Source of the DNA: Euphorbia lathyris
Taxonomy: Eukaryota; Streptophyta; Magnoliopsida; Malpighiales; Euphorbiaceae
Length of the DNA stretch: 64,000 nt
Reading direction: 5' to 3'
Assembly: GCF_963576675.1 (NCBI RefSeq)
Contig: NC_088917.1
Span: 15,590,001 to 15,654,000 of the forward strand
In this document: positions 44,645-57,366 of the stretch, piece by piece
Position numbering within the stretch: position 1 is the first letter of the stretch
Layout: each line of letters begins with the position of its first letter
Position numbers and translations under genes: made by a program
The notes under the pieces: generated by a model
Database searches by the model: none
Told to the model about the DNA's origin: nothing
The model's input: the letters and a program-made list of their open reading frames with translations, nothing else

Positions 44645-46392
44645 ATGACAAGTGGAGATCAGAATCCCTCTTCAGGGATTGAAACACCATTAGTTACACC
44701 ATCTAGTGCTGGCCGCACAGATTCAACTGCTCCTGCAACGCACGTCGAAAACAGTATGAACCCTGATGCTTTCATCAACATGTGTGCACAAGCGATTGGG
44801 GAACGGTTTGGACCCGAGACGAGGAATCGCCTGCGGTCGTTCATGACCCTCCCTCCGCATTGGAGCATGGTGTCCACATCGGCTGTATCATCATGGCCCT
44901 TGTTAAACTTTGGACTGGGCACCCAGAGTTCCTCATTTCTCCAAGCTCACAGCACGGATTCCATGGTAACTACTACGGCGGCAGGTGGAGAACGACAGAT
45001 CAATCGGGAGTTATTCCCTGGTGGCGCAGAAGGAAGTCAAAGGAATGATTCAACCCTTCCGGGTGGATCTACGGGTCCTGGATTAAATCTAGGCGGGTCC
45101 GATATCCCAAGGCGCCCACGGACGAATCTCTCCCTTGGCGGATCCGAGGGGCGAACGCACAAAAAAGCGTAGAAGGGAGAAAAGTAGGCGGTCTAAATCA
45201 CCCTCGCCTCGACGAATGAGATCCTCATGTCGGGGCAGATCGCCCCCATCTACTGGTTGTAGACGAAGTAAAAGGCCCGCGGAGACGCCCCATTTGAGTG
45301 GACCACCACCTCTGCCACCCTCAGGAACTATTGGACACATCCCGTCGGGAGGCCATGGAGGAGGTAGTGGGAAGGCTCCCCCAGGAGGGGGGCGGAGGAA
45401 GTAGTAATGGAGGAGGAGGCGGACGCGGAAGTGGAGGAGGGCGTTCGCCATCAGATCCATCATCTGGGTCAAGTTCTTCTTCTTCTCCAAGCAGATCTCC
45501 ACGAAGGGATCGCCCAAGGGCGGACCCGGAGAATTTTGATGATAGAGTTAGAGCTCTAGTGCTCCGTATGAATGAGGAAAATGCCAGGCATAATCCATTC
45601 GCCAATAGAGATTCGCCTTTCGCAGCTTGGATTGAGGCAGAGGAAACTGATAGAGCTTTTAAAATACCTAATCTCGCTATCTACACAGGTGTTGACAATC
45701 CGGAAGCTCACGTCAGAAAATACCGAATACTGCTCAAACTCAATCGTGCCACCGAGTCTGTGCTCTACAAAATGTTTGTCACCACGCTAGGAGGTCCAGC
45801 CTACGGGTGGTTTCAGTCTTTACCTCCGGGCTCAATAAACAGTTTTGATCAATTGAGCAGGGAATTTTGTGCTAAATTCGCCGGTTGTATTCCTCTAGTG
45901 GTTAAATCAGGAAAGCTTTTTGAGTTAAAGCAAAAGGCGAATGAATCCCTTCGGGAGTACGTGGACACTTTTAACCAATTGTGCATACAAATCGTTGATG
46001 TGGATATCTCCGTAGCAGTGGAGTGTTTTGTGAGAGACACCACTTGTAAAAGTTTGCAAGAAGATCTAATTCGAAAGAAACCCACCAGCATGGCAGAATT
46101 GATGGAACGTTGTAAATACTTTATCGAGGTGGATGACATTCACCGAGGATCACTGTCATCGCCCAAAAGGGACAAGGGCGAATCTCGCCATCGAGATAGA
46201 GACAAAGACAAACATCAGGATACTTCCTCTAGAGGCAGGCAAAGGGGTTCTAAGAACAAATCAACATTTATCACCTCTTTCACACCTCTCAACGCTTCTA
46301 AAAGTGAAGTCCTTATGTGGATCGAGAACAGTCAGCACAAACGGAGCATTTCATACCCCGAACCAAAGGGGGGAGTACACCAATACTGGTAA
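44645..46392 (+). pseudogene. gag: G2 Gag in three frames
   Basis: It starts MTSGDQNPSSGIETP and is open for 175 codons. An A-run near 45166 shifts the frame into an Arg/Ser-rich stretch, and a G-rich run near 45386-45400 shifts it again. The core (VDNPEAHVRKYRILL; TTLGGPAYGWFQSLPPG; LSREFCAKFAG; KQKANESLREYV) is intact in the last frame. That frame ends at 46392 after the A/G run at 46365-46373, out of step with pol. Confidence 0.85.
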
Positions 46393-49005
46393 AAATCCTA
46401 AAAATTATTGTAAATATCACAGGAAAAATGGCCATGACACCGATGCATGTTGGGAGTTAGCTCGGGAAATTGAGCGTCTCATCGAGAGAGGCAAATTGGA
46501 TCGGTTCATCCAGAATGATGGCAAGAAAGGAGATGGTGATAAATCCAAAGAGGACCCAAAGAAGAAGGGGAAGGGTACCATTAATGTCATAGCAGGCGGA
46601 CCTGGATATCAACCAATGCTGAAAAAGGCAAAGACTACCGCTCTTGACAGAGCATCGTTAAATCGCCCCTTTGCCGATGTAGGTCCTGAAATCTCTCCCC
46701 ATGCGGATGCACTGGTCGTCACTATGATGGTGGAAGGCTGGGAGATGAAAAGAGTGATGGTTGATACTGGGAGTTCGTGTAATGTCATCGCCAGAGGAGC
46801 TTTTGTCAAACTCATGATTGATCCAGTCCAGGTAGAGCCAACTGTGGTCGATATCCTAGGAGTGACGGGACACACTATCCAAACAAAAGGCCAAGTCACT
46901 CTGGATTGCGAGCTTACGGACAATGATCAGGTCTGGAAAGGTGATCTGGAATTTTCTGTCTTGGATGGTTAGTTAGCTTACAATATCATCCTCAGACGGC
47001 CCTTTATCTCCGAAGTTGCAGCTCTTATCTCCATACGCCACTTAACGCTTTACATCCCCACGGTCAAGGGAGGTGTAATGATCAGAGGTAGCCAAAAGGT
47101 GGCCCAGGAGACATATTCGACATCACTAATGATTCGCCCCCAATCTAAGAAGGAGGATGAGGAGGAGCTCGTCACAATGGCCTTGGGCGAGACAGAAATG
47201 TACCTTATGGCGGATGAAAAGCAGGTGCGAATGGCTAAAGGGCTCAAGGGCGAAATGAAAAATGCAATCACCAAGGTACTCCGTGAGGCGGAGGAGGTCT
47301 TCGCATGGAAGGATGAAATTCTTCCCGGAATCAGTCCAAACGTGATCACTCACAAGCTCAATATTGATAAAGATGCAGTTCCCGTGGCTCAGAAGCGGAG
47401 AAACTATGGCCCCAAAAGGCAGAAGGTGATAGAAGAATAGATCACCAAACTCCAGCGGGCGGACGCCATTGAGGAGGTGCTTTATACTCAGTGGCTGGCG
47501 AACGTCGTTCTGGTAAAAAAGGCGGGCGGATCTTACCATATGTGTATTGACTTTATGGATCTCAACAAAGCTTGTCCCAAAGACAACTATCCTCTGCCAT
47601 GTATTGACATGCTTGTGGACGGAACCGCCGGTCACGCCATGTACTCCTTTACAGATGTGAAGTCAAGTTACCATCAGATCCCCATGGAGCCCTCAGATAG
47701 AATCAAGACCTCGTTCGTAACACACCAAGCCACTTATTGCTTCAAAGTTATGCCCTTTGGGCTCAAGAACGCGGGTGCAACCTATCAGAGGATGATGAAC
47801 AAGATATTCGCAGATAGTAAAGGGGATAACTATTCTGTCTATGTAGATGACATGATCATCAAAAGCACCACCATAGAAAGGCATGCAGATGATATAAAGG
47901 AAGTACTGGACGTACTCCGACGCCACAATATTAAGCTAAACCCAGAGAAGTGTACTTTTGGTGCGACGTATGGAAAATTCTTAGGGTTCATGATCAGCGA
48001 AAAAGGAGTTAGCCCAAATCCTGACAAGGTTAAGGCTGTCCTAGAAATGCAAGCACCACGGAACATCAGAGAAGTACAACGCCTTAATGGGCGGATCATA
48101 GCCTTGGGCAGGTTTATCTCTTGTTCAGCTCGCAGATGTCAGCCCTTTTACGAGGTCATCAAGAAGCAAAAGGCGTTCGAGTGGAATGAGGATTGTGAAA
48201 AGGCCTTCGAAGGAATCAAGCAGTTCCTCACAGAGCCGCCCATGATGAGTCGACCAATGAAGGGAGAGGACCTCTACATGTATGTATCGGTTACGGATAA
48301 AGCTGTGTGCACGGTCATGATATGAGAGGAGGATGGCCAGCAGTTTCCGATTTATTATGTGAGCAAGGTTCTGAAAGACGCCGAAACCAGATATTCTAAG
48401 CTCGATAAAATGGCGTTGGCTGTTGTCACCACGACAATCCGCCTTAGACCATATTTTCAGGCGCATACTGTAGTGGTTCGAACGAATATACCGATGAGAA
48501 AGGTGTTGTAGAAACCAGACACTTCTGGAAGGTTGATGGAATGGGCAATCCGCCTTGGTGAATTCGATGTGAGATATGAAAGCAGGTCAGCTTTAAAGAG
48601 TCAGGTTTTGGCAGACTTCGTGAATGAATTCACTGATGAAGGGATAGATCATCCCAAGCCTCCAGTAGAGGAGTGGACAATGTACACCGATGGAGCCTCC
48701 TCAGCGGATGGAGCTGGTGTAGGCGTTGTGATCAAGGGTCCCCAATACATAAAGTTACGGTACGCAGCAAAATTAAATTTCCATGCAACTAATAATGCTG
48801 CTGAATATGAAGCTCTGGTATTGGGATTACGCCTACTCAAAGAAATTACTCCTGAGCGGATTGTGATCTATAGCGACTCTAAGCTAATGGTCAACCAAGT
48901 AATCAAGAATTACGAGGTGAAAGATGATGTTTTGGCCAAATACGTAGCAGAAGTAGAAAAATTGCTGGATCACCTTGAGGCTAAGGAAACCAAATGGGAA
49001 CTGAT
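46393..49005 (+). pseudogene. pol: G2 Pol part 1: protease, RT, RNase H, start of second RNase H
   Basis: The knuckle-like CKYHRKNGHDTDAC is followed by protease VMVDTGSSCNVIARG (intact), RT with CIDFMDLNKACPKDNYP and an intact YVDD box, first RNase H, and the second RNase H MYTDGASSADGAGVGVV up to KETKWELI, where copia B is inserted. Stops: TAG at 46971, TAG at about 47438, TGA at about 48323 and TAG at about 48508. Each is a sense codon in G1. Confidence 0.9.
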
Positions 49006-50677
49006 TGTTGGTGTGCCCTAGTTCATAGGCATTGGTTCTTATAAAATGTATTTGTGTCACATTAATAAAGGCATTAATCTAGTTCATTTATATCTTGTGC
49101 TATAATATGAATAGAGAATCCATTGATTGATAATCATAAAACCATATCCCAAGTCTATTCTATCATGGGAATGATTAGGACCACAGACTTATATATTCGA
49201 CGACTGTATGGTAGCAATTGATACTAGCCATAGCACTTGATAAGTCAGTTGTGAATATGGGTACATGTTGTATACATGTGACTGGATCGATCCGCCCGAG
49301 AAAACTACATGGTGGTTGTGTCATTAGTTTTCTTAAGTAGGTCTCTAACTGTCTTCAGACTAGATTTCATTATAATATCAATGTGGGAGCCGGTTCACTT
49401 TGACATACGCCTAACAGGTCTGTAACAGGATGCCAAATACGGGTATGATTGGGTGAACAGGTGAACACATTAGTATTGATAGTGAAGTGATGGAATTACC
49501 ACTCACATAACAGTGAGATGATATCACAGGCCACTTGATAAGTGAGATTGATAAGTGTGTGGCCACACCCTGATAAGTAGTTTACTTATCTGATTCATTA
49601 ATCTACTTAAGATCAAGAAATATCATAAACATCAGAGAGGATGACAGCCGCCATGCCTCTAGTTTATAATATAGATATCAAATGGTAAAAGAAGTTAAGA
49701 GATAACTACAGGGTCTCTGTATCTTTAGAATGCTGAAATAGCTGTATTGGTTAGGGGCAGTAATGGTTTGCTAGAACCCACTTACTGTCTATGGGCCGTG
49801 AGCCCACTGCTAGCTAAGGACAGTCCTATAGGATCGTGCACATTGAACATCTGAGTTAGAACTTATTGAACGGTACACTGGAGGGATGAGATTAATTAAT
49901 TGGTTGACGGTAAAATGTCAAGGTAATTAATTGGTGGTTAATTGATCAATTAATTGATACTTTGTATCAATGTAATTGATTAATGGATTTAGGCGTTGAG
50001 TATTTAATTGGTTAATTAGTTTACGGGATGTAATTAATTAATTTGTAAATTAATGAAATTGCATTCGTGAATAATTAATCAAACTAATACGTCAATTTAT
50101 TAATTAGTGCTATTTATTTAATTGGGGTGATTAAATTTAATCTAATTGTAACTAATTGCATAGAATAAATACTATTGGTATTTATTTAAGTGATTATGTT
50201 AGGATTAGATTAGTTTTGTAATTAACCAATTAACCCTAAACCAATTAGGTTTAGGAATAACTGCACTATATATAATAAAAGCCTAAAACCTAAATCTAAC
50301 CTAATTAACTACGATTCATTCGGCCAACTAATTTTTTTTTTTTTGAAGAAGCAGTACAAAATCGCAGCCACCATTCATGGCTTGTGATTTTATTGGCTAA
50401 TTACATAATTTCTCCAGTTCATCCTCCGTTCTTCGGCTAGCACCGGTTCTGACTCAATAGTTGTTCGTGCACCTGACTACGGAGATCTTACTACCTTGTG
50501 GATTCTTCAGCCGTCTCTAGAAGAGACAGTCCGGGTATGTTTATATCCCTAAACGGATCAAAAGGTTTTATTCAATCAATGGCTAACGGACAAAGATCAA
50601 ATTAAAAGGATTAGAAATAAATTTTAAACCGCAATTCCGCTGCGCTACAGTTGATTAACTGGCAATAATCCCTAACA
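49006..50677 (+). repeat. B 5' LTR (1672 bp)
   Basis: TGTTGGTGTGCCC to CCCTAACA. TATA box TATATATA at 50267-50274. The primer site TGGTATCAGAGCC starts at 50679. Confidence 0.95.
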
Positions 50678-52419
50678 GTGGTATCAGAGCCATGGTTTAG
50701 TCCGTTTTGATTGATTGAAAATTAATAAGATTTGGTTTTTATTATTTTTCCAAATCAGTTTTGAGAATTCCTATTAATTCCTCGTGTAGAAATTGTTCTA
50801 GGAAGTTTTCTATTTATTATTTCGGTCTGTATTTTGTATTATTTGGTTCTGAAATTATTTTTGAAATAATTGAAAATTAAATAAAGAATTACAGCAGCAA
50901 TTTTTCATTAAACAATGATAAAAAAAAAAGTTTCGGATACGGAATAGCAGTCGCGGGACTGCTGTCCGCGAACAGCAGCCCCGCGGCTGCTGTTGGGTGG
51001 ACAGCAGCACTAATGTTGTCCGCCAGGCAGCAGCTACGGGGCTGCTGTATGCGGACAGCAGCCCCGTCGCTGTCCCGGGTCCGTTTAAAAATTCGGAATT
51101 TGTTTAATTTTGGATTTGACGGGACTGATTTTAATTTTTAAATTTTTCACGGGTAATTTTAATAAAATCAGGGCCCTAATACCATTTAATTTATTAAACG
51201 TGTTTTGAATAAAAATTAATTGGTATTAAAATGTTTTTGTTTGGCATGCATATTTAATTTTAATCGAATTTATAATTTGTATAAAATTGAATATGGTTAA
51301 TTTGTGAAATTGATCCAATAGACCGTGACACCGGTTTAAATTGGGAGGGCTAAATTTTAGATATGTGACGACCTTTAAAATTCAGTGGGAGCGAAATTGT
51401 AATTTTGCATTTAAATGGATGTTAACCGTTTGAGCCTTTATGGGCCTTAGTCACATATGGTAAAAATTGGCGATTTCACCCTAAGTAACCCGGCTTAACT
51501 TTATTAGATGATTTTGGAATTCCATGATCATGCATTATATTTGTATGTCTTACCGTGCAGCAACGTGTTATATAGTTCTATGGGCCCTAAATTAAAGTCG
51601 GTTTGTAATTTAATTATTTTGGGAAATATGGCCTGCGTGCCATTCTTTTATTAATGTAATTTTAGAATAGGTTCTATTTATAAAATTGTAATTGATCGTG
51701 AAGAAGACCAGATGGTCCAAGCCCATGGTGGGAGCCCAATGAGACTTGAAGCAAGCCCGTGAAGATTAGATAGTTTATCTAGTTTCACTAGGATGTATTA
51801 TAAGGCCCATAGAGTCTCTATGTTTATTTTGTTTTATAATTGCTTAGTAAAACGTGAAATATAAGTAGCAACGATCACCAGATCATCACCCGTGATAATT
51901 ATATGTTAAAGCCGTATCACTTAATTAATCCGAAAAATGAAATATTGAGTCGTTTAAAAGTGCTTTCCAGATTCACACCTCTTCCTCCCAAGTAGTGCTA
52001 CAGTGTATGACGTGCCCTAGCAGGTATGCTGTAGTAATTAGTGGGCCGTCGAGGGTTAGGATACTTCGGTATGGCTAACACGTGTATGGTGGTTGGACTC
52101 AATGTGGGTAGCATTAGCTCAGAGCGGGCCCTAAGCACAGATGGGCTAAGTATCACAAAGCCCATCAAACCAAGAGTCCTTGTGGAGGATTGGATAGTCT
52201 ATCCTACCAAATCGTCAATGGTCGACGGCGGAGCCCTAGCTCGGTTGATTATTGATGGATTGTGGATCTTGGTCAAGACAGCCAAATAAATATCACCAAT
52301 AACGAATTAAAATGGATTATTAATTTGATCTTTGGCTTAAGCCCTTTATTCTAACTCTAATGTAATTTTTTTCCACGTAGATTAAACTCCACATCAAAAT
52401 TACACGAAAAGAAAATTAA
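50678..52419 (+). other. B untranslated leader with CAGCAG/CTGCTG hairpin island
   Basis: About 1.7 kb lie between primer site and gag. 50940-51080 is GC-rich with repeated inverted words (CAGCAGCCCCGCGGCTGCTG is nearly self-complementary). An 82-codon open frame at 52041-52289 has no recognised domain. The length is unusual for a copia leader, and the same leader is seen as a fossil at 7.15-8.25 kb. Confidence 0.7.
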
Positions 52420-53445
52420 ATGGCTGCAACAAGCAACAACTCACTCAGACCACTCTTGGAAAAGGAAAAGCTTTCAAGGACTAACTTCCTTGACTGGTCC
52501 ATGAACTTGCAAATAGTTCTTAGACACGAGTCGAAGGAATATGTGCTGACTGCTGCCTTACCAGCAGCTCGTCCTACAGGTCGGGGCGTAACCGCTGATC
52601 AAGTGGCAGAGTACGAACGACATATTAAGGATGATAGAGATGTGTCATGCATTATGCTGGGTACCATGGTTCCTGATCTTCAGAAACAGTTCATGGAGCA
52701 GCGCGCCTTTGAGATCATGGATCAACTCAAAAGGATGTTCCAAGATCAAGCTCGTCAGGAAATATACTTGACAACAAAGGCGCTATGCAGCACTACGATG
52801 CAAGCCGGGACTTCTGTTAGCACACATGTGCTAAAGTTGAAGGGTTTTATTGACACATTGTCAAGGCTTGGCTCACCAGTGCCTGCACAACTAGCAGTCG
52901 ACATCATTCTTGGATCACTTCCGACATCCTACAATCAGTTTATCATGCACTACCACATGCAGGGCGTTGATAAGTCTGTAGTAGAATTGCATGGCATGTT
53001 GAAACTTGCTGAGCAATCCTGCAAGAGGACTCCAGAAGTGTTGCTGGTTAACAAAGGGAACGTACCTAAGGGAAAGGCCAAGTCCAAGTCCAAAGCGAAG
53101 GCCCAAAAGGCCAAGCCCAAGGCTAGGAAGGCGGCAGCTTCTAAAGGTAGGTTGGCCTCAGCAGATGAAATCTGCCATGAGTGTAATGAGAAGGGACACT
53201 GGAAAAATGCGTGTCCAAAGCTAAGGGAGAAACAGAAGAACGAAGCTTCTGGTTCAGGTATTTATGTTGTTGAATTTAATCTGGCTATTTCTACATCTTG
53301 GGTTGTAAACACTAGATGTGGTACTCACATTTGCTCAAATGTGCAGGGACAAAGAAATAGGAGATTGCTGGGATCTGGTGAAGAGGATCTTCGAGTCAAC
53401 AATGGTGCTCATGTAGAGGCCTTAAAGATCGAAGATTATTCTTAG
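52420..53445 (+). CDS. gag: B Gag plus protease start, 341 codons
   Basis: MAATSNNSLRPLLEKEKL opens a copia gag (UBN2-like): NFLDWSMNLQIVL, then DVSCIMLGTMVPDLQKQF, TTKALCSTTMQAGTSVSTHV and LGSLPTSYNQFIMHYHMQG. A Lys-rich linker and zinc knuckle CHECNEKGHWKNAC (about residues 248-261) follow. The protease signature reads VVNTRCGTHI where DTGCG is expected, so the catalytic Asp and the Gly are both changed. The frame ends by stop at 53445. Confidence 0.88.
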   Translation: MAATSNNSLRPLLEKEKLSRTNFLDWSMNLQIVLRHESKEYVLTAALPAARPTGRGVTADQVAEYERHIKDDRDVSCIMLGTMVPDLQKQFMEQRAFEIMDQLKRMFQDQARQEIYLTTKALCSTTMQAGTSVSTHVLKLKGFIDTLSRLGSPVPAQLAVDIILGSLPTSYNQFIMHYHMQGVDKSVVELHGMLKLAEQSCKRTPEVLLVNKGNVPKGKAKSKSKAKAQKAKPKARKAAASKGRLASADEICHECNEKGHWKNACPKLREKQKNEASGSGIYVVEFNLAISTSWVVNTRCGTHICSNVQGQRNRRLLGSGEEDLRVNNGAHVEALKIEDYS

Positions 53446-55443
53446 AGATACCTAGTGGATTAGTTTTAGAAATTAGAAATTGCTATCTTGTACCTGCAAT
53501 GCGCAGGAATATTATTTCAGTTTCTATGTTGGATATTTATGGTTTTAATTTTAATATTGGACGTGGTATAATTTCTATACATCGTGGAAATATTGTTTAT
53601 GGAACCGCATTTCTAGAAAATGGTTTGTATATCCTTGATATAAAACGTAGTGAATCAATCTATAACATAAAAGCTAAAAGGATTAAGACTAATGAACTAA
53701 ATCCTACATATATTTGGCACTGTCATCTTGGCCACATAAATGAGAAATGCATAACTAGGCTTCACTCTAGTGGAGCGCTAGGGTCATTTGACATGCAGTC
53801 TTATGACACGTGTGAATCTTGTTTAAGAGGGAAGATGAAAAAGGCGCCTTTCACCAAAGCCGGTGTAAGGGCCATGGAGCTGTTGGAGCTGATACACTCA
53901 GATGTATGCGGTCCAATGAGCACCAGTGCTAGATCTGTTTTTCTGTACTTTGTTACCTTCATAGATGACTATAGCCGGTATGGGTATGTGTATCTGATGA
54001 AACATAAATCTGAAACTCTTCTGAGATTCAAAGATTTCAAAATGAAGTAGAAAATCAACTTGGCAAGAAAGTAAAATCGCTCTGGTCTGATAGAGGGGGC
54101 GAATACTTGAGCCAAGAGTTTGTCTCATTCTTGAGAGAGTGTGGGATTGTTTCCCAACTCACTCCTCCTAGTACACCCCAATGGAATGGAGTGTCGAAAA
54201 GGAGGAATAAGACCCTGCTCGACATGGTCCGCTCAATGATGAGTCAAGCTTCTCTCCCTATCTCCTTTTGGGGATTTGCTTTGGAAACCGTTGCTCACAT
54301 AATTATACACCAAGCAAGGCATTTGAAGGAACACCATATGAATTATGGATGGGCCAAAAGCCCAATGTTTCGTTCATGAAGATTTGGGCTATAATGCACA
54401 CATCAAGAAATTGATGAGTGGCAAACTTGAGTCCAGATCTGTGAAATGCCAGTTTGTGGGTTACCTTGAGTAAACTAAGGGTTATTACTTCTACAACCCA
54501 GCCAAGAATAAAACATTCATGGCTAGGTTTTCAAACTTTTTGGAAAAGGAATTCCTTTCCAAAGTAGACAGTGGGAGTGATATTGATCTCGTTGAGATTC
54601 AAGACTCACAAACTCCTGCAGCTCATGCTGAGGATGCTTTGGGAACCGATATAGATCCTCAAAACATTGAGGAGGCTAAACCGGTAATACAGGTGGTGTT
54701 TCAAGTAGATTCGTACAGAATTCTGATGAACCCTGTGTGTATATGAAATTCAGTGGGAGCATATCCATTTTCCTAATATTGTATGTCGATGACATACTAC
54801 TCATTGGAGGCAATATGTTCACACTGCAAGATCAAGCAGTGGTTGAGTAAATGCTTCACAATGAAAGACTTAGGAGAAGCCGATCAAGATCTACAAGGTT
54901 AGATCCAACCGACTTCTAGGCTTGAGTCAGGCATCGTACATAGACAAGAATCCATTATGTACTCTATGTTATGTACAAGGCCAGATGTTGTGTGTTGCAC
55001 CAAACATGACTAGTCGGTGCCAGTTAAACCCCGATAACGAACACAGGAAGACAGTCAAGGCAATCCTAAAGTACCTTAACCGTACCAAGGATGTTTTTCT
55101 TAGTATTTGATGGGTAGAAGGAATGGAAATATCAGGTTACACTGATCGAGACTTTGAGGATGATAACCAGTCACATAATGGTTATGGATTTCTCCTGAAT
55201 GGCGATGCCATTAGTTGGAGATCCTTAAAGTAGCCAACCATTGCCAATTTTATGACGGAAGCTAAGTACATCATTGCATGCGATGATGCAGAGGAAGTAG
55301 TTTGGATTAAGAAGTTCATAACTGATTTAGGAGTAGGTCAAACTTTCTTAAGATCAGTTGATGTTTTCTATGACAATACAGGGGTCATAGCACAAGCACT
55401 GGATCCCATGTCACACAAGAGATCCAAACGCGTACTTAGATAG
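53446..55443 (+). pseudogene. pol: B Pol with RT largely deleted
   Basis: GAG-pre-integrase (HCHLGHINEKCITRLHSSGA; CESCLRGKM), integrase (LIHSDVCGPMST; DYSRYGYVYLMKHKSE; SDRGGEYLSQEF; PQWNGVSKRRNKTLLDMVRS) and its C-terminal part are present with stops and frameshifts (about 54048, 54377 and 54471). After 54750 only the end of RT remains, with LYVDDILLIGG. Fragments of RNase H follow (GYTDRDFEDDNQSHNGYGF; MTEAKYIIACD). Compared with a normal copia pol, several hundred bases of RT are missing between about 54690 and 54730. Confidence 0.85.
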
Positions 55444-55573
55444 TAACACCTTACCCGGTGACATTACATTGTAGAGAGTTGACACTGAGAACAATGTCGC
55501 TGGTCAGTTTACCAAGGCAATTGGTAGTACTAGATCTATAGTGTTTAGGGCAATACCCGCTTGGAACTAGTTC

Positions 55574-55583
55574 AAGTGGGAGA
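55574..55583 (+). promoter_or_regulatory. B polypurine tract
   Basis: AAGTGGGAGA lies directly before the 3' LTR start at 55585, the expected plus-strand primer. Confidence 0.8.
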
Positions 55584-55584
55584 C

Positions 55585-57361
55585 TGTTGGTGTGCCCTAG
55601 TTCATAGGCATTGGTTCTTATAAAATGTATTTGTGTCACATTAATAAAGGCATTAATCTAGTTCATTTATATCTTGTGCTATAATATGAATAGAGAATCC
55701 ATTGATTGATAATCATAAAACCATATCCCAAGTCTATTCTATCATGGGAATGATTAGGACCACAGACTTGTATATTCAACGACTGTATGGTAGCAATTGA
55801 TACTAGCCATAGCACTTGATAAGTCAGTTGTGAATATGGGTACATGTTGTATACATGTGACTGGATCGATCCGCCCGAGAAAACTACATGGTGGTTGTGT
55901 CATTAGTTTTCTTAAGTAGGTCTCTAACTGTCTTCAGACTAGATTTCATTATAATATCAATGCGGGAGCCGGTTCACTTTGACATACGCCTAACAGGTCT
56001 GTAACAGGATGCCAAATACGGGTATGATTGGGTGAACAGGTGAACACATTAGTATTGATAGTGAAGTGATGGAATTACCACTCACATAACAGTGAGATGA
56101 TATCACATGCCACTTGATAAGTGAGATTGATAAGTGTGTGGCCACACCCTGATAAATAGTTTACTTATCTGATTCATTAATCTACTTAAGATCAAGAAAT
56201 ATCATAAACATCAGAGAGGATGACAGCCGCCATGCCTCTAGTTTATAATATAGATATCAAATGGTAAAAGAAGTTAAGAGATAACTACAGGGTCTCTGCA
56301 TCTTTAGACTGCTGAAATAGCTGTATTGGTTAGGGGCAGTAATGGTTTGCTAGAACCCACTTACTGTCTGTGGGCCGTGAGCCCACTGCTAGCTAAGGAC
56401 AGTCCCATAGGATCGTGCACATTGAACATCTGAGTTAGAACTTATAGAACGGTACACTGGAGGGATGAGATTAATTAATTGGTTGACGGTAAAATGTCAA
56501 GGTAATTAATTGGTGGTTAATTGATCGATTAATTGATACTTTGTATCAATGTAATTGATTAATGGATTTAGGCGTTGAGTATTTAATTGGTTAATTAGTT
56601 TACGGGATGTAATTAATTAATTTGTAAATTAATGAAATTGCATTCGTGAATAATTAATCAAACTAATACGTCAATTTATTTATTTATTTTTTTTTTGATA
56701 GAAAAGGAAAAGAAAAACGAATAACAACAAACTACCCAGGAATTAGCCTAGGGAAGCTAACCCCAATCCTATCTTCTAAGAGATTAATTAGTACTATTTA
56801 TTTAATTGGGGTGATTAAATTTAATCTAATTGTAACTAATTGCATAGAATAAATACTATTGGTATTTATTTAAGTGATTATGTTAGGATTAGATTAGTTT
56901 TGTAATTAACCAATTAACCCTAAACCAATTAGGTTTAGGAATAACTACACTATATATAATAAAAGCCTAAAACCTAAATCTAACCTAATTAACTACAATT
57001 CATTCGGCCAACTAAATTTTTTTTTTTTGAAGAAGCAGTGCAAAATCGCAGCCACCATTCATGGCTTGTGATTTTATTGGCTAATTACATAATTTCTCCA
57101 GTTCATCCTCCGTTCTTCGGCTAGCACCGGTTCTGACTCAATAGCTGTTCGTGCACCTGACTACGGAGATCTTACTACCTTGTGGATTCTTCAGCCGTCT
57201 CTAGAAGAGACAGTCCGGGTATGTTTATATCCCTAAACGGATCAAAAGGTTTTATTCAATCAATGGCTAACGGACAAAGATCAAATTAAAGGGATTAGAA
57301 ATAAATTTTAAACCGCAATTCCGCTGCGCTACAATTGATTAACTGGCAATAATCCCTAACA
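55585..57361 (+). repeat. B 3' LTR (1777 bp, with an insertion)
   Basis: Collinear with the 5' LTR except for about 105 extra bases near 56680-56784. It is followed directly by the CTGAT target duplication and the G2 RNase H frame. Confidence 0.95.
56680..56784 (-). mobile_element. Short LINE/SINE-like 3'-end insertion in the B 3' LTR
   Basis: The insert is absent from the 5' LTR at the equivalent site (about 50098-50108). Read on the minus strand it ends in a poly-A run (poly-T at about 56687-56696), the mark of target-primed retroposition, and is 5'-truncated. Possible flanking repeat words (TTATTAATTAG-like) are too AT-rich to fix the duplication. Confidence 0.6.
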
Positions 57362-57366
57362 CTGAT

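Larger units (their letters stand above)
49006..57361 (+). mobile_element. Copia B: complete-ended, internally deleted Ty1/copia element
   Basis: LTRs 49006-50677 and 55585-57361, target duplication CTGAT (49001-49005 and 57362-57366), primer site and polypurine tract are all present. By eye the LTRs differ at about 20 positions over 1.67 kb plus one insertion, so the insertion is recent compared with G1. Pol has lost most of RT, and the protease is mutated. The family also left an old leader at 7150-8250. Confidence 0.95.
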
